Made by a program: the position numbers and the translations under genes
Shown here: piece by piece, positions 25,681 to 35,306 of the stretch
How the letters are laid out: the number at the start of each line of letters is the position of its first letter
How positions within the stretch are numbered: position 1 is the first letter of the stretch
NCBI GenBank assembly: GCA_046047755.1
Contig: JBJOHK010000114.1
Span: forward strand, 1-60,794
DNA from: JALRLA01 sp046047755
GTDB taxonomy: Bacteria; Bacteroidota; Bacteroidia; NS11-12g; UBA955
Direction: 5' to 3'
Length of the DNA: 60,794 nt
The notes under the pieces: generated by a model
What the model saw: the letters and a program-made list of their open reading frames with translations, nothing else
The model's database searches: none
Told to the model about the DNA's origin: nothing

Positions 25681-28143
25681 GTGAATCGATTACTGCTCAT
25701 CATCGCCATTAGCCTATGGGCTGTTGTCGCCAAAGGGCAGACCTCTTACACCTATCAGCTTCAATTGCTCCAATCTAGCGGCAATAAGCCACTCATAGGT
25801 TTCGAGCTGGAAGACGAATGGGGAGTCAGCGTTGGCCTAAGCGATAGTCAAGGCTTAGTTCGATTTGAGCACAACAGTGCTCCACCCCTGTTGGTTTTCG
25901 CCTATAGCCAAATAGGCTCACAGCGAAAGCACGTCTTGGCTCACCGGTTCGTTTCGACTGATAAGCTAGATACCGCGCGGGAAGGTTCGGGCTTGGAGTA
26001 CATACGTACGGTCGAAATCACCTTGCGTCAACTCACCCCATTCATGGCCGAAATCAATCCTCGTGATTTTCAATTGGCTGTCAGCAGCAGCGGTGGGCTT
26101 GAGTCACTGCTCAAAACCTTAGGCGGTGTAACCAGCAACAATGAAATGTCCTCTCAATACAGCGTAAGAGGAGGAAACTTTGACGAGAACCTCATCTATG
26201 TCAATGATATTGAAATATACAGGCCGCAGTTGATTCAAAACGGCCAACAAGAAGGATTGAGCTTCATCAATCCAGATTTGGTTTCATCCCTGAAGTTTAG
26301 TGCCGGCGGATTCGACCCCCAATACGGGGATAAAATGAGTTCCGTTTTGGATGTCACTTATAAGCAGCCCGACAAACGCAAATGGCAGTTCTTAACCGGC
26401 ACAATGTTGAACAGCCTGACTTTTCAGGGCAAAAGTGGCCCTTGGTCTGCCTTAGTGGGTGCTCGAACCTTTTCAAATGCAGTACTGGCTAAATCGCTCA
26501 ATACCCAAGGAACCTACGCCATGCGTTTTGGCGACATTCAGGCCCAAATCGATTACAAACCCAGCCATTTCTGGTCTTTCCAATTCTTGGGCAATACCTC
26601 GGCCAATCGATTTGAACTAAAACCCCTTAGTCGGCAAACCGAATTTGGAACCATTACCGAAGCCTACCAATTGGATGTATATATGGCAGGCTCCGAAAAC
26701 TTGGATTATCAATACCAGTTGGGTGCTTTCACGGCAGAATTCAAACCCAACCTTCGCCGATCTTTCAAATTCATTGCCTCTGTAACACATATTCAAGAAC
26801 AGGAATATTTCGATGTAGAAGGCGCCTATTTTCTGAACCAACTCGATCGAGACCTGGGTTCATCAAACTTGGGAAAACCATTAAAAACACTGGGTTTTGG
26901 CTATTATTTAGACCATGGAAGAAATGCCTTAGAATCTCAAGTCATCAACATCAGTCATCTAGGGACCGTAGGCCGCATCACCGATCGATTCAGTTGGAAA
27001 TACGGAATTCGCATCAACCAGGAATCGGTAAAAGATCGATTTTATGAATGGATGTACAGCGACAGCGCCGGTTACAACACCTCGGAGTTCGGTTATTTGC
27101 GCGATAGTTTGTACTTAGACCCCTTGGTTCGGTCTAGCCACAATATTCAAAGCTTGCGAAGCAGCGCTTACATTCAAGGACGATGGCGCGTATCTAAGGC
27201 CCAAAATATTTGGTTGAATGCTGGCGTTCGCATGCAATACTGGAGCTTGAATGGCCAGACCTTGGCCATGCCTAGGGTCAACATCAATTGGGAGCCTAAC
27301 CAATCGTATAATCGCCTCAAACCTGACTCCTTAAAAAAGCCCGATGTTGTTATAAAGTTGGCAGCAGGTGCCTATCACCAAGCTCCCTTTTACCGAGAGA
27401 TGCGCGGTTTTGATGGCGGGTTGAACACCTCTCTTTTGGCTCAGGAAGCCTGGCATGCCTTGCTCGGCATGGATCGCTATACTGTTCTCTGGGAAAGACC
27501 CTTCAAATTCAGCAGTGAAGCCTATTTGAAAACCTTAGACAATCTGGTCCCCTATTTGTATGACAACATGCGCATTCGCTACTTCGCCCAGAACGCAGGA
27601 AGCGGATTTGCATGGGGTTGGGACAACCGAATCAATGGTCAGTTCATTGAGGGCCTAGAGAGTTGGTTTACCCTCAGCGTAATGCAAAGCAAAGAGCAAT
27701 TGAAATGGACTAGCCCAAGTGGAAACGACACCCTTTCAGCCTGGCTTCGAAGACCTACAGACAGACGGGTGCAATTTGCGGCCGTATTTCAAGACGAATT
27801 GCCAAGCGACCCTAGCGTTCGAATCAATTTGAGCATTATCATTGGCACCGGTCTTCCCTATTATTTGGATGGCCCTGCCCGATATACCACCACTCCCAAC
27901 GCCATTCCTCCCTACAGGCGTGTAGATTTAGGCTTGAGCAAAACGCTTCAAGAAGAAAGCAAAATCAACCGTTGGTTGGGCTTATCGTCAAGTTTCATCT
28001 CCATTGATGTTTTCAATTTGCTTGACATTAACAATGTCATTGCCTATTCCTGGGTCAAGGATTTGAACAACAATCGTTACGGTGTACCGGAATACCTAAC
28101 TGGAAGGCGGTTGAATCTGCGTTTCCAAGGAACCTTGAAATAA
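25681..28143 (+). CDS. TonB-dependent receptor, plug-domain protein
   Basis: Outer-membrane receptor of 820 residues, GTG start. It has a signal peptide (MNRLLLIIAISLWAVVAKGQ), a short N-terminal domain of about 90 residues, and a plug domain (SSQYSVRGGNFDENLIYVNDI, SAGGFDPQYGDKMSSVLDV), then a beta-barrel ending in the aromatic-type C-terminus LNLRFQGTLK. No susD-like or CAZyme gene accompanies it, so a polysaccharide-utilisation role is unlikely; the substrate is unknown. It closes the fumC-folP-rpe co-directional run and ends at a strong bidirectional terminator. Confidence 0.93.
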   Translation: MNRLLLIIAISLWAVVAKGQTSYTYQLQLLQSSGNKPLIGFELEDEWGVSVGLSDSQGLVRFEHNSAPPLLVFAYSQIGSQRKHVLAHRFVSTDKLDTAREGSGLEYIRTVEITLRQLTPFMAEINPRDFQLAVSSSGGLESLLKTLGGVTSNNEMSSQYSVRGGNFDENLIYVNDIEIYRPQLIQNGQQEGLSFINPDLVSSLKFSAGGFDPQYGDKMSSVLDVTYKQPDKRKWQFLTGTMLNSLTFQGKSGPWSALVGARTFSNAVLAKSLNTQGTYAMRFGDIQAQIDYKPSHFWSFQFLGNTSANRFELKPLSRQTEFGTITEAYQLDVYMAGSENLDYQYQLGAFTAEFKPNLRRSFKFIASVTHIQEQEYFDVEGAYFLNQLDRDLGSSNLGKPLKTLGFGYYLDHGRNALESQVINISHLGTVGRITDRFSWKYGIRINQESVKDRFYEWMYSDSAGYNTSEFGYLRDSLYLDPLVRSSHNIQSLRSSAYIQGRWRVSKAQNIWLNAGVRMQYWSLNGQTLAMPRVNINWEPNQSYNRLKPDSLKKPDVVIKLAAGAYHQAPFYREMRGFDGGLNTSLLAQEAWHALLGMDRYTVLWERPFKFSSEAYLKTLDNLVPYLYDNMRIRYFAQNAGSGFAWGWDNRINGQFIEGLESWFTLSVMQSKEQLKWTSPSGNDTLSAWLRRPTDRRVQFAAVFQDELPSDPSVRINLSIIIGTGLPYYLDGPARYTTTPNAIPPYRRVDLGLSKTLQEESKINRWLGLSSSFISIDVFNLLDINNVIAYSWVKDLNNNRYGVPEYLTGRRLNLRFQGTLK

Positions 28144-28172
28144 AAAAGGCCCCAATTCACGGGGCCTTTTTT
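28142..28172. terminator. Bidirectional rho-independent terminator
   Basis: AAAAAGGCCCC, a 6-7-nt loop, then GGGGCCTTTTTTT. It lies between the convergent TonB receptor gene and the DUF5723-like gene and can serve both, because each strand presents a T run. Confidence 0.88.
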
Positions 28173-28174
28173 TA

Positions 28175-31100
28175 TCAATTACCACCTACTCCTGGTTCAG
28201 GGGCTGGTGGAACTTCCTGACCTTTCTTGCATTCATCCAACTGCATCTTTACCAGCTGAAGTTGCTTGTTCGCGTCGGCCAACTGGCTTTTCAATTTGGT
28301 GGCGGCATCTTGAGAGGCCTTGAGTTGCAATTGCAAGTCACTGTTGCTGGATTGACAGGCCTGAATGGTCTCTGCTTGGCTATCAATTTCGGCATTCAAC
28401 TGAGCCAATGTCTGCTTCAGCTTGGCAATCTCTGCCTTGGCATCATTCAACGCAACATCGGAATCGTCATTTCCTGCCTCTTTCAATTGCTGTTCACAAC
28501 TGGCTAATTTGGACTTCAATTCCTGAACAGCTTTGTTGCAGACTTCATATTCTGCCATTACCGCGTTGTACTGAGACTTAGCAGCACTCAAATCACTTTC
28601 CAACTGACTCTTTTCGGATTTGAGTTTTTCATTCTCGGCTTCTAACGTTGAAATCTTCTTTTTGGCAGCTTCTAGTTCGGCCGTGATTTGATCACAGTCA
28701 TTTCCCCCAGAACAATCAGCCAATTGAGCCTGTAAATCAGAGACTTTTTTCTTCTCATTGGTCAAATCAGATTGGGCCTTGTTCAATTGAGCCTCCAAAT
28801 CACTGGCTTTATTTTTATAGGGCGCACAATCTTCAACAGCAGCCAACTGAGCTTTCAAATCGCTCACTTGCTTCTTGTACGGCGCGCAATCCTCAACGGC
28901 AGCCAATTGTGCCTTCAAATCGGTCACCTGCTTCTTGTACGGCGCACAATCCTCAACAGCAGCCAACTGGGCCTCCAACTGAGAGATTTTGGTTTTGTAA
29001 GAACTGCAATCTTCGCCTGAGGCGTTCGCCAATTGATTTTTCAAGGCATCAATCTCTTTTTGCTTGTTATTGACCATGATCTCTAGGTCTGCAGCTGTTT
29101 TCTTGGCTTTGGCTAACTCTTCCTCGCACAATTGAGATTTGGTCTTCCACCCATTCAATTCTGATTGCAGAGCCTTGAGTTGAGCTTCGGTATCGCTCAA
29201 TTTCTTTTTAATGGGCGTACAATCTTCAACAGGCACAGCCAACTTCAATTTCAAAGCTTCGATCTCCTTCTTCAATTGATCGCGTTCTGCCTCAACTGCA
29301 CCCAACGATTTCAAACAATCATCGCTGCGCTTTTGGCATGCGGCTAATTCAGAAACTGCGCGATCTCTTTCAATTTTCACCTTGGACAATTCAGCCGTCA
29401 AGCTTTGGTTTTTCTTTTGTTCAATGGCCAAGAAGCTATCCAAAAGACGGGTTTGTTCTTCACACCCAGAACCAGAAGCTTGTTTGAGTCTATCCAGTTC
29501 AAACTGCAGACGATCGCGCTCTTGCTGCAGGCCATCGGCTCTATTTTTCGCTTCTTCTGCGCTTATTTCTGCTTTTTTCCGCTTGTCTTCTTCTTGGGCC
29601 AATGCTTCGTCACAACGTTTCTTCTCCTCCAACCACTGGTCTTGTAGTTCTTTGTTGCGCTTTTGCTCTTTGGCTAACTCAGCTTCTACAGCGGCTAGCT
29701 TCTTTTTCGTGTCTTCCAAAACGCGATCCTCGATGGGGTCGACTGGGCTCACTGGAGCCTCTTTGTATAAGGTGTCATGAACGACCTTCACCGTTTCGAT
29801 TCTCAGGGTATCTATTCGATACTCGCTATTCGTATAGACGGTATCTCTAATGGTCTGCACACGTTCAACAAAAACCGTGTCGCAGGCTTTGCTCGAATCA
29901 GTCTGTTGAACATCATAGGTAGGTTCCACGTAGGTTTCTTCGTACCAGGGCAAACAATCACCCAACTTGGAGCGAACGCCAAAATAGAAATTCGCCCCTC
30001 CCATTGTTTTTCCGCTTTGCCAATTCTTGTAACCTACTAGGTTATCGCTTCCCAAAGTCAGTGGCCCAATTCGAACGTAGGCCCCCAGTTGCAAGTTGCG
30101 GTATTGATTGGTCAGACTAAGAGGAAACCCGTATTCCAATCGCTCAGATTGATGACGAGGAACCACGCTAATGTAAGAAGCACGGTGTAATCCGCTGGAG
30201 TTGATAGCCTTCAAATCTTGGGTCCAATAAGCTCCGACATGCCAATGAAAAGGTTCGGCACTTCCTTCTAAACCGTAACGGGTCAACCGTTTATCAAATT
30301 GCATATTCAGGGCGGCGGGTGTATAGCTAATGAAACCCGATTCAGCTTGAGCATTATTCGCCACAAAGACAGTTGAATTCAAAGAACTGAACCGCTGGTT
30401 CGAACCTGAACCTACGGTAGGTTGATAAGACAAGCTACCCCCTTGTTGATTCAAGGTTTGAGACTCGCCGTCGTACCAAATCAATCCCAAATCGGTAATA
30501 GAAGCTCCAAACTTCCATTCGTACTGTTGTTGCTCTTCCCAATCACAAGGGCTTAAAAAGTCAAACCTTCTCGCTGCATTGGGCCTGTATTCATAAACAA
30601 ATCCCAAATCAACCCCCATTCCCGCACCATATGGAATGCGAAAATTCAAGCCCCAGGGCCCTGATAAAGTGCTAGAAGCTGATTCATCATCCGTGTATTG
30701 CAAACGCATTCTGACATCTTGAGCATCAGCGGTAACCACATTCCCTACCTGGGCCATATTCATCAGATTCACGGCGGCACCGTTTAAGCTTGCCGCTCCC
30801 ATTCCAATGATGAATTTGGGAGTAACGCCCCAGCGATAAGCTCTGGTTCGCTGAGCTAAACTCTTAGCAGACCATCCGTCTGACCAAGCTCCCGATTCCC
30901 CACTAAAGGAAAAAAACCACTCTTGGTATTGGTCAGTATTGATGGAAAAAGCTGTCTGATTGAGTGAATTGAAGTTGGTAATGGAACCACCGTTGCGCAA
31001 GAGCAAAGCCCAATCTTCACTTACTCCATTTAAACTCAAACCGCTTATCGCTTTGACACCAAACCCAAAACTTGCACGGGGACCCAAAGGCAAAAAGAAC

Positions 31101-31396
31101 GAGGGACCATACACCTCATTCATGGCATTCATACGATGGAAATTGGTTCGAGGGTTAGGCGAATTCCAGGATTGGTCCAAATTCATGTCAAACTCTGGGC
31201 TCAAGGCCAAACTTCCTCCCCACCAATTGAAATAAGCCCGGTTACCCAAACTGCTTCTAGTCAAAGCTGGATTTAGGGAATACGCATATGGGGTATTCAA
31301 GTCACCCACAACAAGCCCCATAGGGTGTTGAGCTATCACGGCCACAGGCGACAATAAAATCAAAGTGGCAGCCAGTAGGATTCGTTTCACGTTCAT
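28175..31396 (-). CDS. DUF5723-like outer-membrane protein with long Cys-containing coiled-coil tail
   Basis: 1073-residue protein. After a signal peptide (MNVKRILLAATLILLSPVAVIAQ), residues up to about 510 look like a DUF5723-type beta-barrel (DLNTPYAYSLNPALTRSSLGN start, alternating aromatic strands). A linker follows with repeated DTVxxE/DTL motifs, as seen in Bacteroidota envelope proteins. From about residue 550 to 1060 it is highly charged coiled coil (KKLAAVEAELAKEQKRNKEL onward) with regularly placed Cys. Three near-identical 20-residue units (core VEDCAPYKKQVSDLKAQL) come from a 60-bp tandem repeat at 28821-29000. A Pro/Gly C-terminus ends it. It is probably an OM protein with a periplasmic tail; the function is unknown. 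Confidence 0.8.
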   Translation of the reverse strand: MNVKRILLAATLILLSPVAVIAQHPMGLVVGDLNTPYAYSLNPALTRSSLGNRAYFNWWGGSLALSPEFDMNLDQSWNSPNPRTNFHRMNAMNEVYGPSFFLPLGPRASFGFGVKAISGLSLNGVSEDWALLLRNGGSITNFNSLNQTAFSINTDQYQEWFFSFSGESGAWSDGWSAKSLAQRTRAYRWGVTPKFIIGMGAASLNGAAVNLMNMAQVGNVVTADAQDVRMRLQYTDDESASSTLSGPWGLNFRIPYGAGMGVDLGFVYEYRPNAARRFDFLSPCDWEEQQQYEWKFGASITDLGLIWYDGESQTLNQQGGSLSYQPTVGSGSNQRFSSLNSTVFVANNAQAESGFISYTPAALNMQFDKRLTRYGLEGSAEPFHWHVGAYWTQDLKAINSSGLHRASYISVVPRHQSERLEYGFPLSLTNQYRNLQLGAYVRIGPLTLGSDNLVGYKNWQSGKTMGGANFYFGVRSKLGDCLPWYEETYVEPTYDVQQTDSSKACDTVFVERVQTIRDTVYTNSEYRIDTLRIETVKVVHDTLYKEAPVSPVDPIEDRVLEDTKKKLAAVEAELAKEQKRNKELQDQWLEEKKRCDEALAQEEDKRKKAEISAEEAKNRADGLQQERDRLQFELDRLKQASGSGCEEQTRLLDSFLAIEQKKNQSLTAELSKVKIERDRAVSELAACQKRSDDCLKSLGAVEAERDQLKKEIEALKLKLAVPVEDCTPIKKKLSDTEAQLKALQSELNGWKTKSQLCEEELAKAKKTAADLEIMVNNKQKEIDALKNQLANASGEDCSSYKTKISQLEAQLAAVEDCAPYKKQVTDLKAQLAAVEDCAPYKKQVSDLKAQLAAVEDCAPYKNKASDLEAQLNKAQSDLTNEKKKVSDLQAQLADCSGGNDCDQITAELEAAKKKISTLEAENEKLKSEKSQLESDLSAAKSQYNAVMAEYEVCNKAVQELKSKLASCEQQLKEAGNDDSDVALNDAKAEIAKLKQTLAQLNAEIDSQAETIQACQSSNSDLQLQLKASQDAATKLKSQLADANKQLQLVKMQLDECKKGQEVPPAPEPGVGGN
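28761..29000 (-). repeat. 60-bp coding tandem repeat (three close copies plus one diverged)
   Basis: Units begin at 28821, 28881 and 28941, each sharing GGCGCRCAATC near the start, with a diverged copy at 28761. They encode 20-residue units carrying Asp-Cys-Ala-Pro. This is coding sequence, not CRISPR, since the units abut without spacers. Confidence 0.85.
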
Positions 31397-31406
31397 AGTA
31401 TTAGGT

Positions 31407-31414
31407 CAAAATTA
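31407..31414 (-). promoter_or_regulatory. -7 element for the DUF5723-like gene
   Basis: TAATTTTG on the minus strand, exact to consensus, ends 10 nt before the ATG. Confidence 0.5.
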
Positions 31415-31489
31415 ACCAATATTGGGGCCGTTTAACCCATGGGCAGTGATGTTTGACGACAAAAAACATGGGGATGACCGATGGGCGAT

Positions 31490-31497
31490 TAATTTCG
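31490..31497 (+). promoter_or_regulatory. -7-like element for sppA
   Basis: TAATTTCG, one base off TAnnTTTG, ends 4 nt before the sppA ATG. Confidence 0.42.
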
Positions 31498-31501
31498 CAG
31501 C

Positions 31502-33250
31502 ATGTGGTCGTTTCTGAAACGGGTTTTGATCAGTGCTCTGGGAACCTTTATTGGCCTAGGGCTTCTGGCCTTGGTTTTGGTAGGAATTGTTGCTTCTATT
31601 TCTATTTCAGAAGACGAGCCTATCGATTTGAACAATACTCCTCACATTTTGAGCATTGATCTGAGTTCGGGCATCGCAGAACGTCAAGAATCAGACCCCG
31701 TATTGGAACTGTTATCCAAATCGAAGAATCAGCCTTTGGGCATTCATCAGTGGTCTTTATTATTGGAGAACGCGGCGAAAGATCCAAATATTTCAGGCAT
31801 ATGGCTAAACAGTGGCAATTACTCCGGCGGATGGGCCCAAGCCCGTGAATTCCGTGATTTGCTACAGAAATTCCAATTGAGCGGCAAGCCTGTTTACGCT
31901 CACTCCTTCCTGTATTCAGAAGCAGGGTTGTACATATCTAGCACAGCCGATCTTGTTTCCATTAACCCCAAAGGGATGGTTGAATTCAATGGAATGGCCA
32001 GCCAAATTGTCATGTACAAAGGTTTATTGGACAAAGCGGGAATCGATGTACAAGTATTCAAAGTGGGTCAATTCAAGGGAGCCGTAGAACCCTTTATTAA
32101 CGATGAACTCTCCGAGCCCAACAGGGCCCAAATCAATCGCTACTTGAGCGAATTATATAAAACCCAAATACAGGACATGGCCATTAGCCGCAAGCGCAGT
32201 TTTGAGGAATTCTGGTCTTTGTCCATGTCGGGCGTCACCCCATTTCCCGAGCAGGCCCAAAGTCAGGGCTTGGTAGACACCTTGGAATACGAGGATGCAG
32301 CCAAAAAGCATTTTCAATCCTTATTGAAAGGCTCCAAAGACCAACCCGAAATTAGCGCCTCAGATTATTGGAATAGCTTTGACCATTATCACTATAATGC
32401 TAACAAAATCGCCATTTTATACGCAGAAGGTGATATCGTGATGGGAAAAGGAAACAGCGACCAAATTGGCGATGAATCACTAGTGAAGGAAATTCGCAAT
32501 TTGGCTAACAATGAATCCATCAAAGCCGTTGTTTTACGTATAAATAGCCCAGGAGGCAGCAGTTTTGCCTCTGATATTATCGCCCATGAATTGGCCGAAT
32601 TGAAACGCAAAAAACCGCTAATTGTGAGCTTTTCAAACGTTAGTGCTAGCGGAGGTTACTACATGTCTTGCATGGCCGATAGCATTTTTGCTCAACCCAA
32701 CTCCATTACGGGTTCGATCGGTGTTTTCGCCTTGATACCGAACAGTTCAAAATTGTACAAAGAAACTTTAGGTCTATCGTACGAAACCGTAGAATTGGGA
32801 CAAGAATCTGTATTGATTCGACCAGACAAACCCTTGAGTCCAGGCCAACAAGCTCTGATGCAACAAAGTGTCAATCGCATATATGGTGATTTTACTCAAT
32901 GGGTAGCCAAGGGACGGCAGATACCGCTGGACTCTATATTGGCTTGGGCACAAGGGCGCGTTTATGCGGGAACCGACGCCAAGCAATTGGGTTTGATTGA
33001 TGATTTTGGCGGGCTCAATAGGAGTTTACTTTCTGCACAACGAATGGCCAAACTCGAGGATTTTCAAATTCAAGAATTCCCTGAAAAGAAGTCGGTAATT
33101 GAGCTTTTAATGGACGGAGAAGTAAATGCCTCGATTCAGTCCTACATGTGGTCAAATCTAGGCCTTGATGCCGGCAAATTGAAAGATGCGACATCGGTGC
33201 AACACCTGTTTGGCATACAATCCCGTTTGCCTTGGTCGATGCCAAACTAA
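31502..33250 (+). CDS. sppA: Signal peptide peptidase SppA, 67K type
   Basis: Inner-membrane serine protease that degrades cleaved signal peptides, 582 residues with tandem S49 domains. It has an N-terminal membrane segment (FIGLGLLALVLVGIVASISI). The catalytic Lys lies in FKVGQFKGAVEPF in the first half and the nucleophile Ser in FSNVSASGGYYMSC in the second, following INSPGGSSFAS; this is the E. coli SppA arrangement. It is followed by the TetR efflux operon promoter region, with no clear terminator in between. Confidence 0.95.
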   Translation: MWSFLKRVLISALGTFIGLGLLALVLVGIVASISISEDEPIDLNNTPHILSIDLSSGIAERQESDPVLELLSKSKNQPLGIHQWSLLLENAAKDPNISGIWLNSGNYSGGWAQAREFRDLLQKFQLSGKPVYAHSFLYSEAGLYISSTADLVSINPKGMVEFNGMASQIVMYKGLLDKAGIDVQVFKVGQFKGAVEPFINDELSEPNRAQINRYLSELYKTQIQDMAISRKRSFEEFWSLSMSGVTPFPEQAQSQGLVDTLEYEDAAKKHFQSLLKGSKDQPEISASDYWNSFDHYHYNANKIAILYAEGDIVMGKGNSDQIGDESLVKEIRNLANNESIKAVVLRINSPGGSSFASDIIAHELAELKRKKPLIVSFSNVSASGGYYMSCMADSIFAQPNSITGSIGVFALIPNSSKLYKETLGLSYETVELGQESVLIRPDKPLSPGQQALMQQSVNRIYGDFTQWVAKGRQIPLDSILAWAQGRVYAGTDAKQLGLIDDFGGLNRSLLSAQRMAKLEDFQIQEFPEKKSVIELLMDGEVNASIQSYMWSNLGLDAGKLKDATSVQHLFGIQSRLPWSMPN

Positions 33251-33262
33251 CCTTAGTCGACC

Positions 33263-33292
33263 TGGAAACTTTTAATGTGTAAATAGTTTCCA
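33263..33292 (+). promoter_or_regulatory. Candidate TetR operator, imperfect palindrome
   Basis: TGGAAACT at 33263-33270 and AGTTTCCA at 33285-33292 form an 8-bp perfect inverted repeat around a 14-nt AT-rich centre that continues the symmetry (TTTA/TAAA). The right arm covers the expected -33 region of the tetR promoter, whose -7 element is at 33311-33318. There is no T run, so it is not a good terminator for sppA. Confidence 0.5.
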
Positions 33293-33310
33293 AAGGAGTT
33301 ACAAGTTAAC

Positions 33311-33318
33311 TACCTTTG
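33311..33318 (+). promoter_or_regulatory. -7 element for the tetR efflux operon
   Basis: TACCTTTG ends 9 nt before the ATG at 33328; TTTC lies 20 nt upstream as a near -33 element and sits inside the palindrome arm. Confidence 0.55.
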
Positions 33319-33327
33319 CGGCGCTTT

Positions 33328-33954
33328 ATGGAGGTAATGGCGCGCATACAATCAACGGCAGAAAAATTATTCAACCGTTTTGGCATTCGCAGCATCACCA
33401 TGGATGATGTCGCCAAGGAAATTTCCATTTCCAAAAAAACGCTGTATAAACACTACCCTGATAAGAATGAATTGGTGCGCAGTACGGTTCAAAAAATACT
33501 GGATCGCATTTCTAAGCAATTCACCACTATTCTAGCCAACGAGCCCAACCCTATCCTTCAGTTGCATGCCATTTCCAGGTTCATGATTGACATGTTGGAA
33601 CACATGAACCCCAGCATGATGTATGACCTCGAAAAATACCACAGGGATTGTTTTGATCTTTTTATCGAACACAGGGAAATGCATGCGCTTCACAATGCCA
33701 AGAGCAATTTGGAGGCCGGAAAATCTCAAGGCCTATACCGAGAGGATGTAGACGACGAAATCATTGCTAGAGCTTTCTATGCCATGATGTTCAACTTACT
33801 CGGGCCGCAAGAATCTTCCTACCAACATCAAGTAGAGAGCAAAATGCAGTTAGTCAACACACTTATAAAATATCACCTCCATGGCATTTGCACGGAAAAG
33901 GGCTTAGCCATGGTTCAAAATATCAATTGGAATCAGACAATCACTCATGAATAG
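33328..33954 (+). CDS. TetR/AcrR family transcriptional regulator
   Basis: 208-residue repressor-type protein. The N-terminal helix-turn-helix is typical (LFNRFGIRSITMDDVAKEISISKKTLYKHYPDKNELV), followed by an all-helical ligand domain. An in-frame TTG at 33316 overlaps the -7 element and is rejected as start in favour of the ATG at 33328. It is the first gene of an efflux operon, and its last 8 bp overlap the TolC-family gene. By analogy to AcrR-type systems it probably represses this operon and itself through the palindrome at 33263-33292. Confidence 0.92.
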   Translation: MEVMARIQSTAEKLFNRFGIRSITMDDVAKEISISKKTLYKHYPDKNELVRSTVQKILDRISKQFTTILANEPNPILQLHAISRFMIDMLEHMNPSMMYDLEKYHRDCFDLFIEHREMHALHNAKSNLEAGKSQGLYREDVDDEIIARAFYAMMFNLLGPQESSYQHQVESKMQLVNTLIKYHLHGICTEKGLAMVQNINWNQTITHE

Positions 33955-35293
33955 CAAAATTTTCAGCCTTCTGGCCCTTTGCGGGCTAAGCGGTTTCGGC
34001 ATGGCACAAAGCAGCTTCAGCCTTGACGAAGCCATCGCCTATGGCAAGGCTCACAACCCCGCTTACACCAATGCCGGTCACGATGTTGCCATCGCTCAAG
34101 AAACCGTGAATCAAACCTTGGCATTGGGTCTGCCTCAGATCTCTGCTAGCGGCAATTACCAGCAATTCCTAACCGTACCAGGGTCCTGGATCAAAAATTC
34201 ATTTTCTACTCAACCGGGAGCCCCAGAGTATATTTTCCTGCAATTCCAACAGGCCTATACCTCATCAGCCAATCTCTCCGTCAACCAATTGATTTTTGAC
34301 GGAACCTATTTTGTTGGCTTGAAGGCTTCAAAAGAATTTGTCAATCTAAGCCAACTTCAAGAGAATTTGAGCGAACAGAATCTCAAGTCTTCCATTACAA
34401 AGGCTTATGTATTGGTGGGAAGTCTACAAAAGAACCAAGAATTCATCAAAGCAAACAAGGCCATCATCCACCAAAGTTTGCAGGAAATGATAGCCTTGAA
34501 CAAGGAGGGATTCACTGAATCTTTGGACGTTCAACGCTTAGAATTGAATTACCGAAACATCGTACTGCAAGAAGAAAAACTCAACATGGGTATTGCCATG
34601 GCCTTGAATGCCCTCAAACTTCAAATGGGATATCCCATGAGCGAAGAAATCGCCATCAGCCAAAACTTGGAAGAGTTGAATGCCAGTATGAGCAGCATCG
34701 ATGCCGAACTCAACAATTTTAACCCTAATACACGCTTGGAGTACCAATTGTTGAACCAAAGCATTTTACTGAATGAGATGGACAAGAAGCGTTACCAAAT
34801 GGGATACATTCCTCAAATTGTAGGCTTCTATCAGCATCAAGAAACCACCCAACGTCCTGAATTCAACTTCTTTCAGTCAAACCTAACCCCGAATAACAAT
34901 TGGGTGCCCTCTAATGCCATTGGTTTGAGCATGCGTTTGACCGTGTTCGATGGTTTGAAAACTCCGGCTAAACTTCGTGAAATTGATCACAAAATTGAAA
35001 AGGGCCAGAATGACTTGAATCAGTTTGAGAATGCCGCATGGTTGCAGTACCAAAACGCCAAACGAAGCTATGAATTGAATCTAACCCAGGCTGAAATACA
35101 AAAAGAAAGTTTGGATCTGGCCCAAGACATCTACAACAAATCCCTGTTGAAATTCAAGGAAGGTGTAGGTTCTTCTCTGGAAGTGACTCAAGCCGAAACC
35201 GAATTAAAAACGGCTCAAAACAATTACCTCAATGCCATATACGACTTGGTATTATCCAAAGTCGACCTAAAAACAGCTTATGGCTCCCTTTAA
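33947..35293 (+). CDS. TolC family outer-membrane efflux channel
   Basis: 448-residue outer-membrane factor. It has a signal peptide (MNSKIFSLLALCGLSGFGMAQ), then SFSLDEAIAYGKAHNPAY, the usual OEP N-terminus, and two halves of long helices with the closing motif LKFKEGVGSSLEVTQAETEL. It overlaps tetR by 8 bp and precedes the adaptor gene by 13 nt, forming the OM part of the tripartite pump. Confidence 0.94.
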   Translation: MNSKIFSLLALCGLSGFGMAQSSFSLDEAIAYGKAHNPAYTNAGHDVAIAQETVNQTLALGLPQISASGNYQQFLTVPGSWIKNSFSTQPGAPEYIFLQFQQAYTSSANLSVNQLIFDGTYFVGLKASKEFVNLSQLQENLSEQNLKSSITKAYVLVGSLQKNQEFIKANKAIIHQSLQEMIALNKEGFTESLDVQRLELNYRNIVLQEEKLNMGIAMALNALKLQMGYPMSEEIAISQNLEELNASMSSIDAELNNFNPNTRLEYQLLNQSILLNEMDKKRYQMGYIPQIVGFYQHQETTQRPEFNFFQSNLTPNNNWVPSNAIGLSMRLTVFDGLKTPAKLREIDHKIEKGQNDLNQFENAAWLQYQNAKRSYELNLTQAEIQKESLDLAQDIYNKSLLKFKEGVGSSLEVTQAETELKTAQNNYLNAIYDLVLSKVDLKTAYGSL

Positions 35294-35306
35294 CATAACC
35301 CCATCC

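Noticed and set aside
28821..29000. Regular 60-bp repeats resembling a repeat array
   Set aside because: Units abut with no spacers and lie in frame inside a coding region, encoding 20-residue protein repeats; not CRISPR.
29382..29780. 132-codon forward frame opposite the coiled-coil tail
   Set aside because: Low-complexity Ser/Phe-rich shadow created by the Lys/Glu-rich coding bias of the minus-strand gene; no start signal.
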